From NCBI GenBank assembly GCA_017553665.1, contig JAFZKM010000001.1, positions 1 to 6,428 on the forward strand: a stretch of DNA of 6,428 nucleotides, read 5' to 3'. Positions within the stretch are counted from its first letter, which is position 1. Each line of letters begins with the position of its first letter. The DNA comes from Lachnospiraceae bacterium (GTDB lineage: Bacteria; Bacillota_A; Clostridia; Lachnospirales; Lachnospiraceae). Of the stretch, positions 5,813-6,428 are shown piece by piece. The translations under genes and the position numbers were made by a program. A model generated the notes under the pieces. It saw nothing but the letters and a program-made list of their open reading frames with translations, was not told the DNA's origin and did not search any database.

Positions 5813-6428
5813 ATGAAGAAAGATTCAAAAAAGTTCTTTTCGACGGGCCTCGGTCAGCTGACGATCCCGCTCGTCGCGATCTTCCTGCTCGTGATATTCA
5901 ACCTGATCAGGGATCCCGGGTTCTTCAGCATCGGGATCATGCATAACAACGACGGAAATGTGGTGCTCGCGGGCAACCTGATAAGCATTATCAACGGCGC
6001 GAGCGAGCTGGCAGTCCTGGCAATGGGCATGACGCTCGTTACGGCGGCCTGCGGCGGACAGGATATCAGCGTGGGCGCTGCCGCGGCTATCGCGGGCAGC
6101 GTGTTCGTAAAAGTTCTGAAGTCGGCTCCCGCGATCAAGGGCGGAACCGTGCTTCTCGCGTTCCTCGCGGCCTGCGTTGTGGCCATGCTGTTCGGTACAT
6201 TTAACGGAACTCTGGTTGCGGTCTTCAGGATTCAGCCGATGATCGCGACATTGATACTTTACACCTGCGGACGCTCGATCGCCTACTGGATCAACGGCGG
6301 CGCGACCCCGACGGTCAGCAGCCCGATCATCACCGCGATAGGCGGCTTTATCCCGGGAATACCGATCCCGACGCCGGTCATCATTGTCATCGTGGTCGCG
6401 ATCCTGTTCAAGCTGGCGTTCCATTTTA
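5813..6428 (+). CDS. ytfT: Sugar ABC transporter permease, YtfT/RbsC type, N-terminal part (3' truncated)
   Basis: The frame is open from the ATG at 5813 to the window edge and gives 205 residues of a protein usually about 320-350 long. It is a BPD_transp_2 family permease, the membrane channel for the sugar delivered by the binding protein. Hydrophobic segments lie at about residues 14-32, 54-78, 84-101, 111-128, 130-150 and 186-203. Family motifs are ELAVLAMGMTLV (65-76), GGQDISVGAA (81-90, usually GGIDLSVG), FNGTLVA (130-136) and IQPMIATLIL (140-149). TPVIIV near 187-192 matches YtfT. GGGAGGTG (5796-5803), inside the end of the ATPase gene, serves as ribosome binding site. The layout TGA-G-ATG suggests translational coupling with the ATPase. 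The Q in place of I in the GGxDxSVG motif is mildly unusual. E. coli has a second permease (YjfF) after YtfT, so another permease gene may follow off the edge. Confidence 0.93.
   Translation, partial: MKKDSKKFFSTGLGQLTIPLVAIFLLVIFNLIRDPGFFSIGIMHNNDGNVVLAGNLISIINGASELAVLAMGMTLVTAACGGQDISVGAAAAIAGSVFVKVLKSAPAIKGGTVLLAFLAACVVAMLFGTFNGTLVAVFRIQPMIATLILYTCGRSIAYWINGGATPTVSSPIITAIGGFIPGIPIPTPVIIVIVVAILFKLAFHF

Noticed and set aside
5825..6424. Minus-strand open frame of 199 codons opposite the permease
   Set aside because: Its product is almost wholly charged (Arg, Asp, His) and low in hydrophobics, typical of a shadow of a membrane-protein gene. The plus frame carries clear permease motifs.

Overview
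The window reads as a chromosomal sugar-uptake locus from a fairly GC-rich Gram-positive bacterium, most likely a clostridial gut or rumen type (Lachnospiraceae/Oscillospiraceae-like). Three things point that way: strong AGGAGG-type ribosome binding sites, a lipoprotein-type substrate-binding protein, and a YesM/YesN-type two-component pair. The taxonomic guess is inference. All genes lie on the plus strand, closely packed. There are no RNA genes, mobile elements or CRISPR arrays, and no gene-free stretch over 300 bases.

Layout. (1) Positions 1-382 hold the C-terminal part of a YtfQ-like periplasmic sugar-binding protein, cut by the left edge. (2) 401-1870 encode a membrane sensor histidine kinase of the YesM/LytS class. 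(3) 1851-3107 encode its partner, a response regulator with a receiver domain and an AraC-type DNA-binding domain, overlapping the kinase gene by 20 bases. (4) 3108-3256 is a 149-base regulatory gap with a direct repeat, several inverted repeats and a plausible promoter. (5) 3257-4213 encode a second, complete 318-residue YtfQ-like sugar-binding lipoprotein. (6) A strong intrinsic terminator follows at 4240-4276. (7) 4300-5811 encode a double-domain sugar ABC ATPase closely resembling YtfR. (8) 5813 to the right edge encode the N-terminal 205 residues of a YtfT/RbsC-type permease.

How it fits together. The second binding protein, ATPase and permease form a CUT2-family importer resembling the E. 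coli galactofuranose system YtfQRT-YjfF. A second permease would be expected beyond the right edge. The first binding protein, kinase and regulator look like a sensing module of the kind described for XylFII-LytS/YesN in clostridia, where a dedicated binding protein presents the sugar to the kinase. The likely logic is that sugar-loaded binding protein 1 signals through the kinase to the AraC-type regulator, which activates the promoter at about 3180-3215. The terminator between binding protein 2 and the ATPase would keep the binding protein in excess over the membrane parts. The substrate (galactofuranose, galactose or another pentose/hexose) cannot be fixed from sequence alone.

The system as a whole belongs to known families. 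The parts most worth a second look are the binding-protein/kinase coupling, the small helical sensor domain, and the repeat-rich promoter region.
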